A stretch of 38,545 nucleotides of DNA from Candidatus Dojkabacteria bacterium. GTDB taxonomy: Bacteria > Patescibacteriota > Dojkabacteria > B142 > OLB20. The notes beneath the pieces were generated by a model, which saw only the letters and a list, made by a program, of their open reading frames with translations, made no database searches and was not told the origin of the DNA. The translations under genes and the position numbers were made by a program. Numbering within the stretch: the stretch's first letter is position 1; each line of letters opens with the position of its first letter. Shown here piece by piece: positions 1 to 8,567 of this stretch. The stretch is from NCBI GenBank assembly GCA_020429395.1, contig JAGQLL010000002.1:1-38545 (forward strand), in the 5' to 3' direction.

Positions 1-242
1 ACTGATAAACTTACATTACTAAGGGCACTTGAGAACCGCACGAAAATGCCCCAATAACCCCATTTAGGCGATTTTTATTATCTACTGCTTTTCCCTTGTA
101 CAATAATGGTTGATATGTTAATTAAATTTTACAAAACATTAAGAATTGTTTCACGAAATATATGTAACATTTGTGTACAAATAAAGATTAATTTGGGAAA
201 ATAGTTTGTTTAATTGGTTTGATAAATGGTTAAATTACATAT

Positions 243-1700
243 ATGGAAATCGCAGAAATAAGAAAAAATTTGCCTGAATATGTTTTAAATACTTCTGATG
301 TATTAGTTAACCATGGTTATAAAGCATTTCTTGTTGGAGGAGCAGTAAAGGATATGCTTCTTGGCGTTGAACCCAAAGACTACGATATAGCAACAGACGC
401 TCTCCCAGAGCAAATATCGGAAATATTTCCACATTCCGTTTCAACAAATGCAAAGTTTGGAACAATACTAGTCATAAATAGTGATAGAAAAGGTGAACGT
501 TATGATGTAGAAGTGACTACTTTTAGAAGTGAAGAAGACTATTTTGGAGGAAGATGGCCGTCCAAAGTTGAATTCGCAGACGATATTACAACAGATTTAT
601 CCAGACGTGATTTTACAATCAATGCGATGGCGATTGATCTGGATAATCTAAATGAACAAGGTAGTACTCATCATGAAATTATTGTAGATCCATTTGGTGG
701 CCAAACCGACCTAGAAAACAAAATTATTAAAGCAGTAGGTGATCCTATGGAACGGTTCGGAGAAGATGGTTTAAGAGCATACAGAGCCTGTAGATTGGCT
801 GCAATTCTAGGTTTCACTATAGAGGAGAAAACATTCGCAGCAATCAAAGCAAGTCTCAATATTTCAAAGATGGTGTCTATGGAAAGAGTCAGAGATGAGC
901 TTTTGAAGCTACTTAAATATGCACCACAGCCTTCTATAGGTATTGAATTGCTTAGAGAAAGCGGGTTATTAGAACTTTTCCTACCAGAATTGCTAGAGTG
1001 TATAAATGTTGAACAACCTGAATGGCATACAGATGATGTATATACACATAGTCTAAAGACTCTTGATTTAGCTGAAGATTCGATTAAATTAGCAGCATTG
1101 TTACATGACATCGGAAAGGCTAGAACAAGATCCGAAGATGAAACTGGGGTTCATTTTTACAGTCATGATACTGTTGGTGCAGAAATGGTAAAAGTTATCA
1201 TGGAGAGATTAAAATTCTCAAATTCTGAAATTAAAAAGGTTTCAACTCTTGTGAGGTGGCATATGTTTTATTATCCCTCTGCAGAGTGGAGAAAAGAGAA
1301 TCCTCTTGAGATTATTACCGATCAAAAATCAGATTCATCAGGAGGGTGGAGTGATTCCGCAATACGCAGATTTATTGCAAATGTTGGAGAAGAATACATA
1401 GATAATCTGTTTAAACTAAGAATCGCCGATGCTAATGCCAATCCAAAATCAGAATTTGATCCCATTGAGATACAAGCATTACAAGACAGGATTTCTGAAG
1501 TTCGCTCGAAAGATATGGCTCTAAAAATTACAGACCTGAACATCACAGGTGAAGACTTATTTGAAGCGGGAATTGAAAAAGGTCCTAAGATGGGAGAAGT
1601 ATTGAAATTTCTACTGGAGAAAGTGATAGAAGATCCAATTTTAAATGATAAAGAACAGTTACTTTCATTGTCAAAGGATTATTTGAGTAATAAGGCTTAA
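243..1700 (+). CDS. cca: CCA tRNA nucleotidyltransferase with HD domain
   Basis: This enzyme adds or repairs the 3' CCA end of tRNAs using CTP and ATP in the cytoplasm. The 485-residue protein has the class II nucleotidyltransferase head, with GGAVKD at residues 32-37, the metal-binding DYD at 46-48 and RRDFTINAMA at 121-130. The RNA-binding helical region follows. An HD phosphohydrolase-type domain has LLHDIGK near 286-292. Length fits the HD-containing bacterial Cca/PcnB family, and the missing poly(A)-polymerase features favour Cca. It is first in a plus-strand run and lies 42 nt before the next gene. No Shine-Dalgarno sequence precedes the ATG, as for most genes here. The only tRNA gene in the window lacks an encoded CCA, which agrees with a need for this enzyme. 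Separating a full CCA-adding enzyme from an A-adding one would need closer motif comparison. Confidence 0.93.
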   Translation: MEIAEIRKNLPEYVLNTSDVLVNHGYKAFLVGGAVKDMLLGVEPKDYDIATDALPEQISEIFPHSVSTNAKFGTILVINSDRKGERYDVEVTTFRSEEDYFGGRWPSKVEFADDITTDLSRRDFTINAMAIDLDNLNEQGSTHHEIIVDPFGGQTDLENKIIKAVGDPMERFGEDGLRAYRACRLAAILGFTIEEKTFAAIKASLNISKMVSMERVRDELLKLLKYAPQPSIGIELLRESGLLELFLPELLECINVEQPEWHTDDVYTHSLKTLDLAEDSIKLAALLHDIGKARTRSEDETGVHFYSHDTVGAEMVKVIMERLKFSNSEIKKVSTLVRWHMFYYPSAEWRKENPLEIITDQKSDSSGGWSDSAIRRFIANVGEEYIDNLFKLRIADANANPKSEFDPIEIQALQDRISEVRSKDMALKITDLNITGEDLFEAGIEKGPKMGEVLKFLLEKVIEDPILNDKEQLLSLSKDYLSNKA

Positions 1701-1742
1701 ATTTCCACTAAAAGTTGTTGTTTAATTTTTTAAGAATTAACT

Positions 1743-3125
1743 ATGTTTAAAATTACATTTTTAGGTGCCACAGAAACTGTCACTGGGTCTTGTTATCTGG
1801 TTCAGTATGGGAATTCTAAATTCCTAATTGACTGTGGACTTTTCCAGGGGGAGGATGTTTATAAACGGAATTTTGATGAGTTTGATTTTAATGCAAGTGA
1901 AATCGATTTTGTAGTTTTAACACATGCCCATATGGATCATTCTGGTTTGTTACCAAAATTATTCCGTAAGGGTTTTACTGGTAAAATTTATACAACACCA
2001 CCAACTACACAATTGGCTGAAATCCTACTTTTAGATGCAGCAAAAATCCAGGAATCCAACTACTCCAGGGATAATCAAAATGGAAACACAGATATCATTT
2101 ACACAACATTTGATTCTCTAAATGCAATTGCGGGCTTAGTAAGTGTTGATTTTGATGAGGAGGTAAATATCTCAGAAGATATAAAGTTCACATTTAGAAA
2201 AGCAGGGCATATTTTGGGAGCTTCTAGTGTATTTATAAACCTTGGTGAGAAAAAGATTGTTTTCTCAGGAGATTTGGGAAGGGTGGATGAAGCCATAATT
2301 GAAAGTTTTATTAACTTGCAGGAAAATAAATACAATGCTGATTACGTAGTGATGGAATCTCTTTATGGAGGGGTTGTACATCAGACTAGACCAGACGCCA
2401 CAAACGAGTTAATTAATTTGATAAATGAAACAATAAAACGTGGCGGTAATGTTGTTATCCCTAGTTTTGCGGTCCATAAAACTCAAGAGATTTTGGAAAT
2501 CCTTAAAGAGGCATTTGCGAAAAATCTGATTGACCAGGAAGTGCAAGTTGTACTTGATAGTCCACTTGCGATAAAAGCTACAAGCATATATTCAAATAAT
2601 ACGACTTTCTTTGATCCTGTAAAATACAATCTGACAGACCCACAAATTGTCCGAAATATTTTCAATTTCCCAAATTTAAAAGTAACTAGGACTCATAAAC
2701 AATCACTCAAGTCATCCAATAAAATTAAGTCAATTTTTATTGCAGGTAGTGGTATGGCAGAAGGAGGAAGGGTTATTAGACATTTAATTAACAATTTGCC
2801 TCACAAAAATAACATGGTTATATTTGTAGGATACCAAGCAGAAGGAACAAAAGGTCGAGAAATACTAGAAGGTCAGAAAGAAATTGAATTAGATAGAAAA
2901 AGGGTGAAAATAAATGCCGATATCAAACGTATAGAAGGGTTTTCATCTCACGGAGATCATAATGATTTACTTGAATGGTTGAAAAACTTTGACCAAACAG
3001 GTCTGAAAAAAGTGTTTTTAACTCATGCTGATCCAGATAGAAGTGAAGCATTCAAAACTGCATTAGACGAAAAAGGCATTACCTCCTATATACCAAAATG
3101 GAAAGAGGTAGTAGAATTAGATTAA
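1743..3125 (+). CDS. MBL-fold / beta-CASP RNA metallo-hydrolase
   Basis: A predicted zinc-dependent ribonuclease of the bacterial CPSF73/YSH1-like group (TTHA0252 type), acting on RNA in the cytoplasm. The 460-residue chain opens with the family signature TVTGSCYL. It carries HAHMDH at residues 61-66, a metal-ligand His near 156 and Asp near 177 (SGDLGR), the beta-CASP region with GSGMAEGGR near 335-343, SHGDH near 402-406, and a final metal His near 428 (FLTHAD). All main metal ligands are therefore present and the protein should be active. Substitutions at usually conserved spots (ESLYGG where ESTYGD is usual) are minor. It lies between cca and ychF with only 13 nt to ychF, so it is probably co-transcribed. 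It is not RNase J, which is longer and has a distinct C-terminal domain. Confidence 0.88.
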   Translation: MFKITFLGATETVTGSCYLVQYGNSKFLIDCGLFQGEDVYKRNFDEFDFNASEIDFVVLTHAHMDHSGLLPKLFRKGFTGKIYTTPPTTQLAEILLLDAAKIQESNYSRDNQNGNTDIIYTTFDSLNAIAGLVSVDFDEEVNISEDIKFTFRKAGHILGASSVFINLGEKKIVFSGDLGRVDEAIIESFINLQENKYNADYVVMESLYGGVVHQTRPDATNELINLINETIKRGGNVVIPSFAVHKTQEILEILKEAFAKNLIDQEVQVVLDSPLAIKATSIYSNNTTFFDPVKYNLTDPQIVRNIFNFPNLKVTRTHKQSLKSSNKIKSIFIAGSGMAEGGRVIRHLINNLPHKNNMVIFVGYQAEGTKGREILEGQKEIELDRKRVKINADIKRIEGFSSHGDHNDLLEWLKNFDQTGLKKVFLTHADPDRSEAFKTALDEKGITSYIPKWKEVVELD

Positions 3126-3138
3126 TTATCTGAAAAAT

Positions 3139-4236
3139 ATGAACTTATCACTTGGCATTGTTGGTTTACCCAATGTAGGAAAATCCACACTATTTAATGC
3201 ATTAACAAATCAAAAAGTTCCAGCGGAAAATTATCCGTTTTGCACAATTGACCCCAATGTTGGTGTAGTTGCCGTATCCGACTCAAGGTTTGATAACTTA
3301 GTAAATGTTGCAAATCCTGCAAAGATATCCCCGGCAATTATAGAATTCGTTGATATTGCTGGAATTGTAAAAGGAGCTCACGAAGGAGAAGGACTAGGTA
3401 ACGCTTTCTTAGCAAACATACGCAATGTAAATGCTGTGATTATGGTTATTCGAGTTTTTGCTGACAAAAAAGTCACTCATGTCCATGATGATATTAATCC
3501 TAAATTCGACAAAGAAGTTATCGAATCCGAACTTATTCTGAAAGACCTGGATACAGTTGATGCGCGTCTTGCAAAAATGGAGAAAGAAGCAAGATCAGAC
3601 AATTCAAAGACAAAATATCTAGAAGAACTCAAAAAAATCAAAGGCGTTCTTGAAAAAGGACAATTGGCAAACACTCTCAAAGCTGATGAGAAGAATAAAG
3701 ATATTCTAGCAATGAGAAGAGAGTTATGCTTATTAACGGATAAACCCTTTATTTATCTTGTGAATGGTGATTGGATTAATATCGATGTTTCGTTAGCAAC
3801 TAAACTGCGTAAAGAGCTCGATATTGATGAAGAACATCCTTTACTACCTATAAATATTTCTCTCGAGTACGAACTGACTACCATGGGTGTAGAGGAGAGA
3901 GAGGAACTCATGAAAGATATGGGGATGAATTTTAGAGGTCTGGAAGAGCTTACACGAATTGGTTATAGACTTTTAGATTTAATTTCATTCTTTACGGTTG
4001 GACCAGAGGAGGTTAAGGCATGGACAATCAGAAGAGGATCCTCAGCGCCTCAAGCTGGAGGAGCAATTCATACCGACTTTGAAAAGAAATTTATAAGTGC
4101 CGAAGTTGCTAAAGTAGATGATTACCTTAACAATCCTAACTGGCATCTTCTCAAAGAAGAAGGAAAGGTCAAGCTAGAGGGTAGGGATTACATTGTTCAG
4201 GATGGAGATGTAATCATATTTAGACATGGTGCATAG
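3139..4236 (+). CDS. ychF: YchF/Obg-family P-loop NTPase
   Basis: YchF (OLA1 family) is a ribosome-associated P-loop NTPase that often prefers ATP to GTP. The 365-residue length is normal for the family. The G1 motif GLPNVGKST is at residues 9-17. The G3-type DIAGIVKGAHEGEGLGNAFL stretch is intact, a coiled-coil insertion follows near 130-175, and the C-terminal TGS domain contains FFTVGPEEVKAWTI and the strongly conserved APQAAG-like segment (here APQAGG). The specificity loop reads LVNGDW rather than the NKxD of true GTPases, as expected for a family with altered base specificity. It follows the beta-CASP gene by 13 nt and is the last gene before a 108-nt gap ahead of rpsF. Confidence 0.96.
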   Translation: MNLSLGIVGLPNVGKSTLFNALTNQKVPAENYPFCTIDPNVGVVAVSDSRFDNLVNVANPAKISPAIIEFVDIAGIVKGAHEGEGLGNAFLANIRNVNAVIMVIRVFADKKVTHVHDDINPKFDKEVIESELILKDLDTVDARLAKMEKEARSDNSKTKYLEELKKIKGVLEKGQLANTLKADEKNKDILAMRRELCLLTDKPFIYLVNGDWINIDVSLATKLRKELDIDEEHPLLPINISLEYELTTMGVEEREELMKDMGMNFRGLEELTRIGYRLLDLISFFTVGPEEVKAWTIRRGSSAPQAGGAIHTDFEKKFISAEVAKVDDYLNNPNWHLLKEEGKVKLEGRDYIVQDGDVIIFRHGA

Positions 4237-4274
4237 TAAAAACGTGAAGGGTTATTCTATTTTTTGATAAATTA

Positions 4275-4304
4275 TGCTAATATCATGTCTATCGCTAATA
4301 GCGA
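4275..4304 (+). promoter_or_regulatory. Candidate extended -10 and small hairpin before rpsF
   Basis: TG at 4275-4276, one base, then TAATAT at 4278-4283 looks like an extended -10 element. No convincing -35 lies 16-19 nt upstream. Just downstream is a small perfect hairpin, TCGCT-AAT-AGCGA at 4292-4304, followed by GTTTT, which would sit at the very 5' end of the message. It could protect the transcript end or terminate ychF transcription weakly. I do not see the CCG-bulge architecture of the known S6:S18 leader RNA. Confidence 0.35.
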
Positions 4305-4344
4305 GTTTTAGTTGTATTGTTTTAATTGTTTAGTGAGAAATTAT

Positions 4345-4626
4345 ATGAAATACGAATTGATGCTTATTATGAAACCGATGCTAACTGAAGATATTCGAGC
4401 AAACGTTTTAAAGAAAATCGATGAATATGTTACAAAAGCTGGAGGTAAGATTACAAAAGAAGATATCTGGGGTAAACGCCACTTAGCATATGTTATCGAA
4501 GGTAACGAAGAAGGGTATTATGTAGTTTACAATTTGGAAATTGATAAATCCAAAATCACAGAAATTCAAAATAAACTCAAATTCATGAACGATATTTTAA
4601 GATTTCTTCTTGTTTTAGAAGATTAA
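4345..4626 (+). CDS. rpsF: 30S ribosomal protein S6
   Basis: S6 binds 16S rRNA together with S18 in the platform of the small subunit. The protein (93 residues from this start) begins MKYELMLIMKP, the usual first beta strand. It contains the family pattern GGKITKEDIWGKRHLAYVI and ends with the strand FLLVLED. The reading frame is open upstream to an ATG at 4312, but the 11 extra residues have no counterpart in S6 proteins, so I place the start at 4345. Next comes ssb and then rpsR, the conserved rpsF-ssb-rpsR order that keeps the S6 and S18 partners together. There is no Shine-Dalgarno motif. Confidence 0.95.
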   Translation: MKYELMLIMKPMLTEDIRANVLKKIDEYVTKAGGKITKEDIWGKRHLAYVIEGNEEGYYVVYNLEIDKSKITEIQNKLKFMNDILRFLLVLED

Positions 4627-4655
4627 TTAACTTTTTTATTTATTAACGTATAAGA

Positions 4656-5162
4656 ATGTCAACCTCTAGATCAGTAAATAAAGTAATACTAATCGGAAAC
4701 CTTACAAGGAATCCTGTTTTAAGAACAATAGGCAACGGTTCCGTTGTTTGTAATTTTGGAATCGCAACAAACGCAACATGGAAAGATGGCGGTAGTAACG
4801 TACAAGAGAGAACGGAGTTTCATAACTTAGTAGCATGGAATAAATTAGCTGAAATTTGTGCTCAAATATTAGCAGTTGGAATGTTAATTTATGTTGAGGG
4901 TGAACTTAGAACCAGAACATGGGACGATGCAAATGGCGTTCGACATTACAAAACAGAAATCAAAATCAATGACATGAAGTTGCTCGATGATAAAGGTAAG
5001 AAAGGTGTAGGACTTGATGAAGCTAAACTCGCAGGTGAAGAAGATGGAGAAACTCCTATTGAGACTTTAGAAATTGAACCAGAAGAAAAACAATCAATAG
5101 AAGAAGTTAAAGAACCAAAAGAAGACCTTGCTAAGGTTGATGATGGTGAGGATTTATTTTAA
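4656..5162 (+). CDS. ssb: Single-stranded DNA-binding protein
   Basis: SSB coats single-stranded DNA in replication and repair and recruits partner proteins through its C-terminal tip. The OB fold covers roughly residues 7-112, with the family strands NKVILIGNLTRNPVLR, FHNLVAWNKLAE and LIYVEGELRTRTW. A Glu-rich, probably disordered tail of about 55 residues follows. The tail ends in GEDLF instead of the common DDDIPF; the terminal acidic-hydrophobic-Phe character is kept but the Pro is missing. The gene lies between rpsF and rpsR, 29 nt after the former and 9 nt before the latter. Length (168 residues) is normal. Confidence 0.96.
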   Translation: MSTSRSVNKVILIGNLTRNPVLRTIGNGSVVCNFGIATNATWKDGGSNVQERTEFHNLVAWNKLAEICAQILAVGMLIYVEGELRTRTWDDANGVRHYKTEIKINDMKLLDDKGKKGVGLDEAKLAGEEDGETPIETLEIEPEEKQSIEEVKEPKEDLAKVDDGEDLF

Positions 5163-5171
5163 TAAGTAACA

Positions 5172-5414
5172 ATGGCTAAAAAGAATAACAAAAAAAAGAT
5201 AAAGAAACTCCCAAAACCTTCATGTCCTTTTGCAGGTGATAAAAGTAGAATCAATTATAAAGATGTCTACAAATTAAAGAAATTTATCACCACTAGAGGC
5301 AGGATTATTAATCCAGAAAGAACTGGAGTATCACCATCCTGTCAAAGGAAGTTGTCAAGGGAGATAAAGAGAGCAAGATTTATGGCTTTACTTCCATATA
5401 ACGAGCTAACCTAA
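5172..5414 (+). CDS. rpsR: 30S ribosomal protein S18
   Basis: S18 is the partner of S6 on the 30S platform. The 80-residue protein has a Lys-rich N-terminus. It has the S18 core INYKDVYKLKKFITTRGRI followed by the segment NPERTGVSPSCQRKLSREIKRARFMALLPY split over residues 47-77, which closely follows the family consensus. It is nine nt downstream of ssb. In most bacteria rplI (L9) follows rpsR; here a 643-residue protein of another kind follows after 20 nt, and no L9 gene is present anywhere in the window. Confidence 0.96.
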   Translation: MAKKNNKKKIKKLPKPSCPFAGDKSRINYKDVYKLKKFITTRGRIINPERTGVSPSCQRKLSREIKRARFMALLPYNELT

Positions 5415-5434
5415 ACTAAAACACATTCTGCCCA

Positions 5435-7366
5435 ATGTTATTAGCATCAAACTATTTCTTGCTAGGGGACTTCTTTAGTAGAAGAATTTCTATAGGTGAA
5501 AGCGGTGCTAGATCAGTAACTCTCCATAGGGTAAATTCATTTCTTCATAATTGGTACACGAGGCAAATCCCCAAATCTTTCGATGATTATGAGATATCGG
5601 ATCTGTCTTTAATTAATCCTGAAATTGTTTCGGAGAACTTATCAATTCTGTCTGACTATTATAAATCCACAATTGAATATTACGATTTCAATTTTAAATA
5701 TGTAAATAAATATTCAAAGTCAGAAAATTCTTCAACAAAGGTCTCTTTAGAAAAGAATTTTATTAATTCAAAACACTCCAAAAAGTTAGGTAAAAAAGGT
5801 ATAAAAAGTGATGTCTTACTTGATTCTTTCTCTGCATATCCTGTAATTCCCATAAATAAAGAAACAGAAAAAATTAATTACGAAATATTCCAGCAAGTTT
5901 ACCCAAAAATTAAGTCAAACGCTGAGATAATAATTTTATCTGGAGAATTAGTATGGAGTGGTTGGTTAACAATGGACATTGTCCTGAACACCATAAACGA
6001 TAATAAACTAGATAATAAGATTTTCATCATTGACAGTTGGGGTTTGATACAGCAACTGTTTTGCACAAATGATTCTAAAAATAGATTCATAATTCAAAGT
6101 TATGATGATCTTATTGATAGCTTTACGACATCGCTTTTCCTAACTAATAAAGTATTGAAAACATTAAATGATGTTTCAAAAATTAAAAGTAGTAACTATC
6201 CACTCTATGCAAACAGTGAGATGATTAAAACTTTTCCTTCTGGGGTTACTCATAAACCAGATTATACATTCCATTTAAGTAAAAAATATAAAGTACTACT
6301 GAATAAAACAGTTATTTCCATAGGTATTGATGAGATTACACCTCTTACCATTCCAAAAAGTATTCTAGAGAAAGCTGAGTTAATCTATAATTTCCCCGCA
6401 GGTAGTGTAATACAAAAATATGAAGGAGAAAATGTAACTATGATGGAAGACATAGGTTTAGTTCCCAGTTACGTTAATCAGTTATTAAGATTAAAATTAC
6501 CTAAACAATTAACCCTCAAGGTAAAAGATGGACAATTTGTCAAAAAAGGAGATGTTATAGCTGAAAGGGCAGTATTGAAAAATATGTTGAGGGAAAAAGT
6601 GCTCTCTCCATATACTGGTTTCTTAAATTCTAGTTACTTTGATCAAGGAATTCTTTTAATTAAAGACTTAAATGATAAAAAGCAATTCCTTTCAGATTTT
6701 GAAGGAGAAATTTTGTCAATTGAAAAGTCGGAAACTGCACAAATAGCAAAGATAAGAGCCAACTCTTTTTCGATAGAAATTATATATAAAATTGGAAATG
6801 ATGCACAGGGTAGACTTATGAGAATGAGCGACGTCCCTAGCTCTATTGAAGCAAAAATACTATTAGTAAAACCGGTTGAATTAAGTGAAATTAATTCGGA
6901 ATTTATTATTAATAATAACGTAAAAGGAGTAATTGTTGATTCACCTGATTATACTACGATACGTAGATTTATCGCCAAAGTTCTAAAAAATACAAAAGTA
7001 ACAACGATATGCGTATTGAATCCTTTCTCAATACAGGCTAAAAGTAACATAATTGATATTTTATATCTTTTTACAGGAAATTCGGTAATCATTTCGAATA
7101 ACAGGTTACACTTATTAATAGATCAGCAACAAAGTAAACAAATACTTATGAGGCTGAAATCAAAGGATACACAAGGAAAAAATAGCCAACTAAAAAAAGG
7201 TGAACATGTCTTATTTTTTAACTATTCCCATCAAGATCCTTATGCTAGAATAGAAAATGTTTCTCCTCAAGAACTGGTTTTAAATACCGAAAGAGGGATA
7301 GTAGTTTCAAGTTTCACCAATATTATTAAATATACAAGTACATTCTATGATTCAAAAAATAAATAA
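5435..7366 (+). CDS. Multidomain protein, remote MutL-like ASKHA plus barrel-sandwich and KOW-like regions
   Basis: I do not recognise a firm function for this 643-residue soluble protein. The N-terminal ~125 residues are unassigned and include a low-complexity Ser/Lys/Asn stretch (about 80-125). Residues ~150-240, with IIILSGELVWSGW and IFIIDSWGLIQQL, recall the end of the glutamate-mutase MutL-type ASKHA domain. Residues ~318-410 look like a barrel-sandwich or hammerhead fold (LTLKVKDGQFVKKGDVIAE, then LSPYTGFLNSSYFDQGILLI). Residues ~500-570 contain VKGVIVDSPDY, and the last ~55 residues resemble a KOW-like beta barrel. The order recalls MutL-fused proteins of Chloroflexota, from memory only. 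Nucleotide-binding motifs are not evident, so any ASKHA part is probably inactive. It is 20 nt after rpsR and overlaps the next gene by 20 nt, so it should be translated with ribosomal genes and a protease. Confidence 0.6.
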   Translation: MLLASNYFLLGDFFSRRISIGESGARSVTLHRVNSFLHNWYTRQIPKSFDDYEISDLSLINPEIVSENLSILSDYYKSTIEYYDFNFKYVNKYSKSENSSTKVSLEKNFINSKHSKKLGKKGIKSDVLLDSFSAYPVIPINKETEKINYEIFQQVYPKIKSNAEIIILSGELVWSGWLTMDIVLNTINDNKLDNKIFIIDSWGLIQQLFCTNDSKNRFIIQSYDDLIDSFTTSLFLTNKVLKTLNDVSKIKSSNYPLYANSEMIKTFPSGVTHKPDYTFHLSKKYKVLLNKTVISIGIDEITPLTIPKSILEKAELIYNFPAGSVIQKYEGENVTMMEDIGLVPSYVNQLLRLKLPKQLTLKVKDGQFVKKGDVIAERAVLKNMLREKVLSPYTGFLNSSYFDQGILLIKDLNDKKQFLSDFEGEILSIEKSETAQIAKIRANSFSIEIIYKIGNDAQGRLMRMSDVPSSIEAKILLVKPVELSEINSEFIINNNVKGVIVDSPDYTTIRRFIAKVLKNTKVTTICVLNPFSIQAKSNIIDILYLFTGNSVIISNNRLHLLIDQQQSKQILMRLKSKDTQGKNSQLKKGEHVLFFNYSHQDPYARIENVSPQELVLNTERGIVVSSFTNIIKYTSTFYDSKNK

Positions 7367-8567
7367 TAACGGGGCACCAAAGTATCTAGTAATATTTTTA
7401 TTAATTGTATCGATTTTTGTGGCTGGCTTTTATGTTGGAAAGATCGATTTATTTAAGAATGTAGAACTAAATCCAGAAAAATATCAAATTACAGGTGATA
7501 AACTTACTGAAAGAAATAATGTTGATGTTGGACTATTATGGGAAGTTTGGTCAGAGATAGAACAGGAATACATTGATACTAAAAATATCGATGGACAGGA
7601 TTTACTATATGGCGCAGTAGATGGATTAGTGAAAGGACTTGATGATCAGTATACAAACTTTCTAACACCAGAGGAGACAAAAGAATATCTAAGTGGAAAT
7701 AAAAGAGAATTTGAAGGAATTGGAACCACTCTTGCACAAGAAGGTGAATTTGTAGTGATTGAGAGTCCTATAGATGGTTCACCTGCCCAACAAGCTGGTT
7801 TAAAACCTAAAGATGTCATACTACGTGTAAACGAAGAAGATATGCAGGGAAAGTCAGTTATTGAAGTTGCTAAAAACATTCGTGGAGAAGCCAATTCAAA
7901 AGTAATGATTACATACTATCGCGCTGATAATAACGAAACTAAAGATGTCGAAATTATTAGACAAAAAATTGATTTAAAAAATATCGAGGTAATAGACCTC
8001 GAGAATGGCATTAAAATACTAAAGATATATCAATTTACGGAAGCTGATGTAGAGACATTTAACAGAGAGTGGGACTCAAATATTAGCCAACTTATTCAAG
8101 ACAATCCAAAAGGTTTAATTGTAGATTTAAGGAACAATCCAGGAGGTTTTGTGGATGCTGTTCGATATTCAGTCGGAGAGTTTTTACCTAAAGGTGCAGT
8201 AGTGTTCCAAGAAGAAGATAAATCAGGTAGAAAAACACAATATAAAGTAAACAGGGATGGCAAACTACTAGATATCCCAATGGTTATCATCGTAAATGAA
8301 GGAAGTGCCTCTTCTTCAGAAATCTTTGCAGGAGCTATGCAAGACAATGATAGGGCAGAAGTGGTTGGAACAAAGACAGTTGGAAAAGGAGTAGAACAAA
8401 AACTAATAAACCTATCAGATGGATCTATGTTACAGATTGTATTCCAGAAATGGTTAACATCAAACGGAAGACATATAAATGAAGAAGATCCTATAACACC
8501 AGACCATGCTGCGGATGATACAGAGGCACAAGATCAAAAAGCGATAGACTTATTACTTTCTAAGTAA
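7347..8567 (+). CDS. S41 family C-terminal processing peptidase (CtpA-like)
   Basis: A membrane-anchored serine protease expected to act outside the cytoplasmic membrane on C-termini of envelope proteins. A single N-terminal membrane anchor spans residues ~12-30. A PDZ domain covers about 120-205 (FEGIGTTLAQEGEFVVIESP, then SPAQQAGLKPKDVIL), and the S41 catalytic domain follows. The Ser-Lys dyad is visible: S322 in GSASSSEIFA and K347 in GTKTVGKG, 25 residues apart as in Prc/CtpA. LIVDLRNNPGGFVD is the usual substrate-binding strand. Length (406) is typical. The start ATG lies inside the end of the preceding gene (20-nt overlap, another frame). Its 3' end overlaps the convergent prmC by 8 nt. 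Confidence 0.94.
   Translation: MIQKINNNGAPKYLVIFLLIVSIFVAGFYVGKIDLFKNVELNPEKYQITGDKLTERNNVDVGLLWEVWSEIEQEYIDTKNIDGQDLLYGAVDGLVKGLDDQYTNFLTPEETKEYLSGNKREFEGIGTTLAQEGEFVVIESPIDGSPAQQAGLKPKDVILRVNEEDMQGKSVIEVAKNIRGEANSKVMITYYRADNNETKDVEIIRQKIDLKNIEVIDLENGIKILKIYQFTEADVETFNREWDSNISQLIQDNPKGLIVDLRNNPGGFVDAVRYSVGEFLPKGAVVFQEEDKSGRKTQYKVNRDGKLLDIPMVIIVNEGSASSSEIFAGAMQDNDRAEVVGTKTVGKGVEQKLINLSDGSMLQIVFQKWLTSNGRHINEEDPITPDHAADDTEAQDQKAIDLLLSK

Noticed and set aside
96-124. Promoter for cca (TTGTAC, 17 nt, TAATTA)
   Set aside because: The -10 match is weak and lies over 110 nt from the start codon in very AT-rich DNA, where such matches are expected by chance.
4292-4304. S6:S18 autoregulatory leader RNA before rpsF
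   Set aside because: Only a 5-bp hairpin is seen; the CCG-bulge element of the known leader is not evident.
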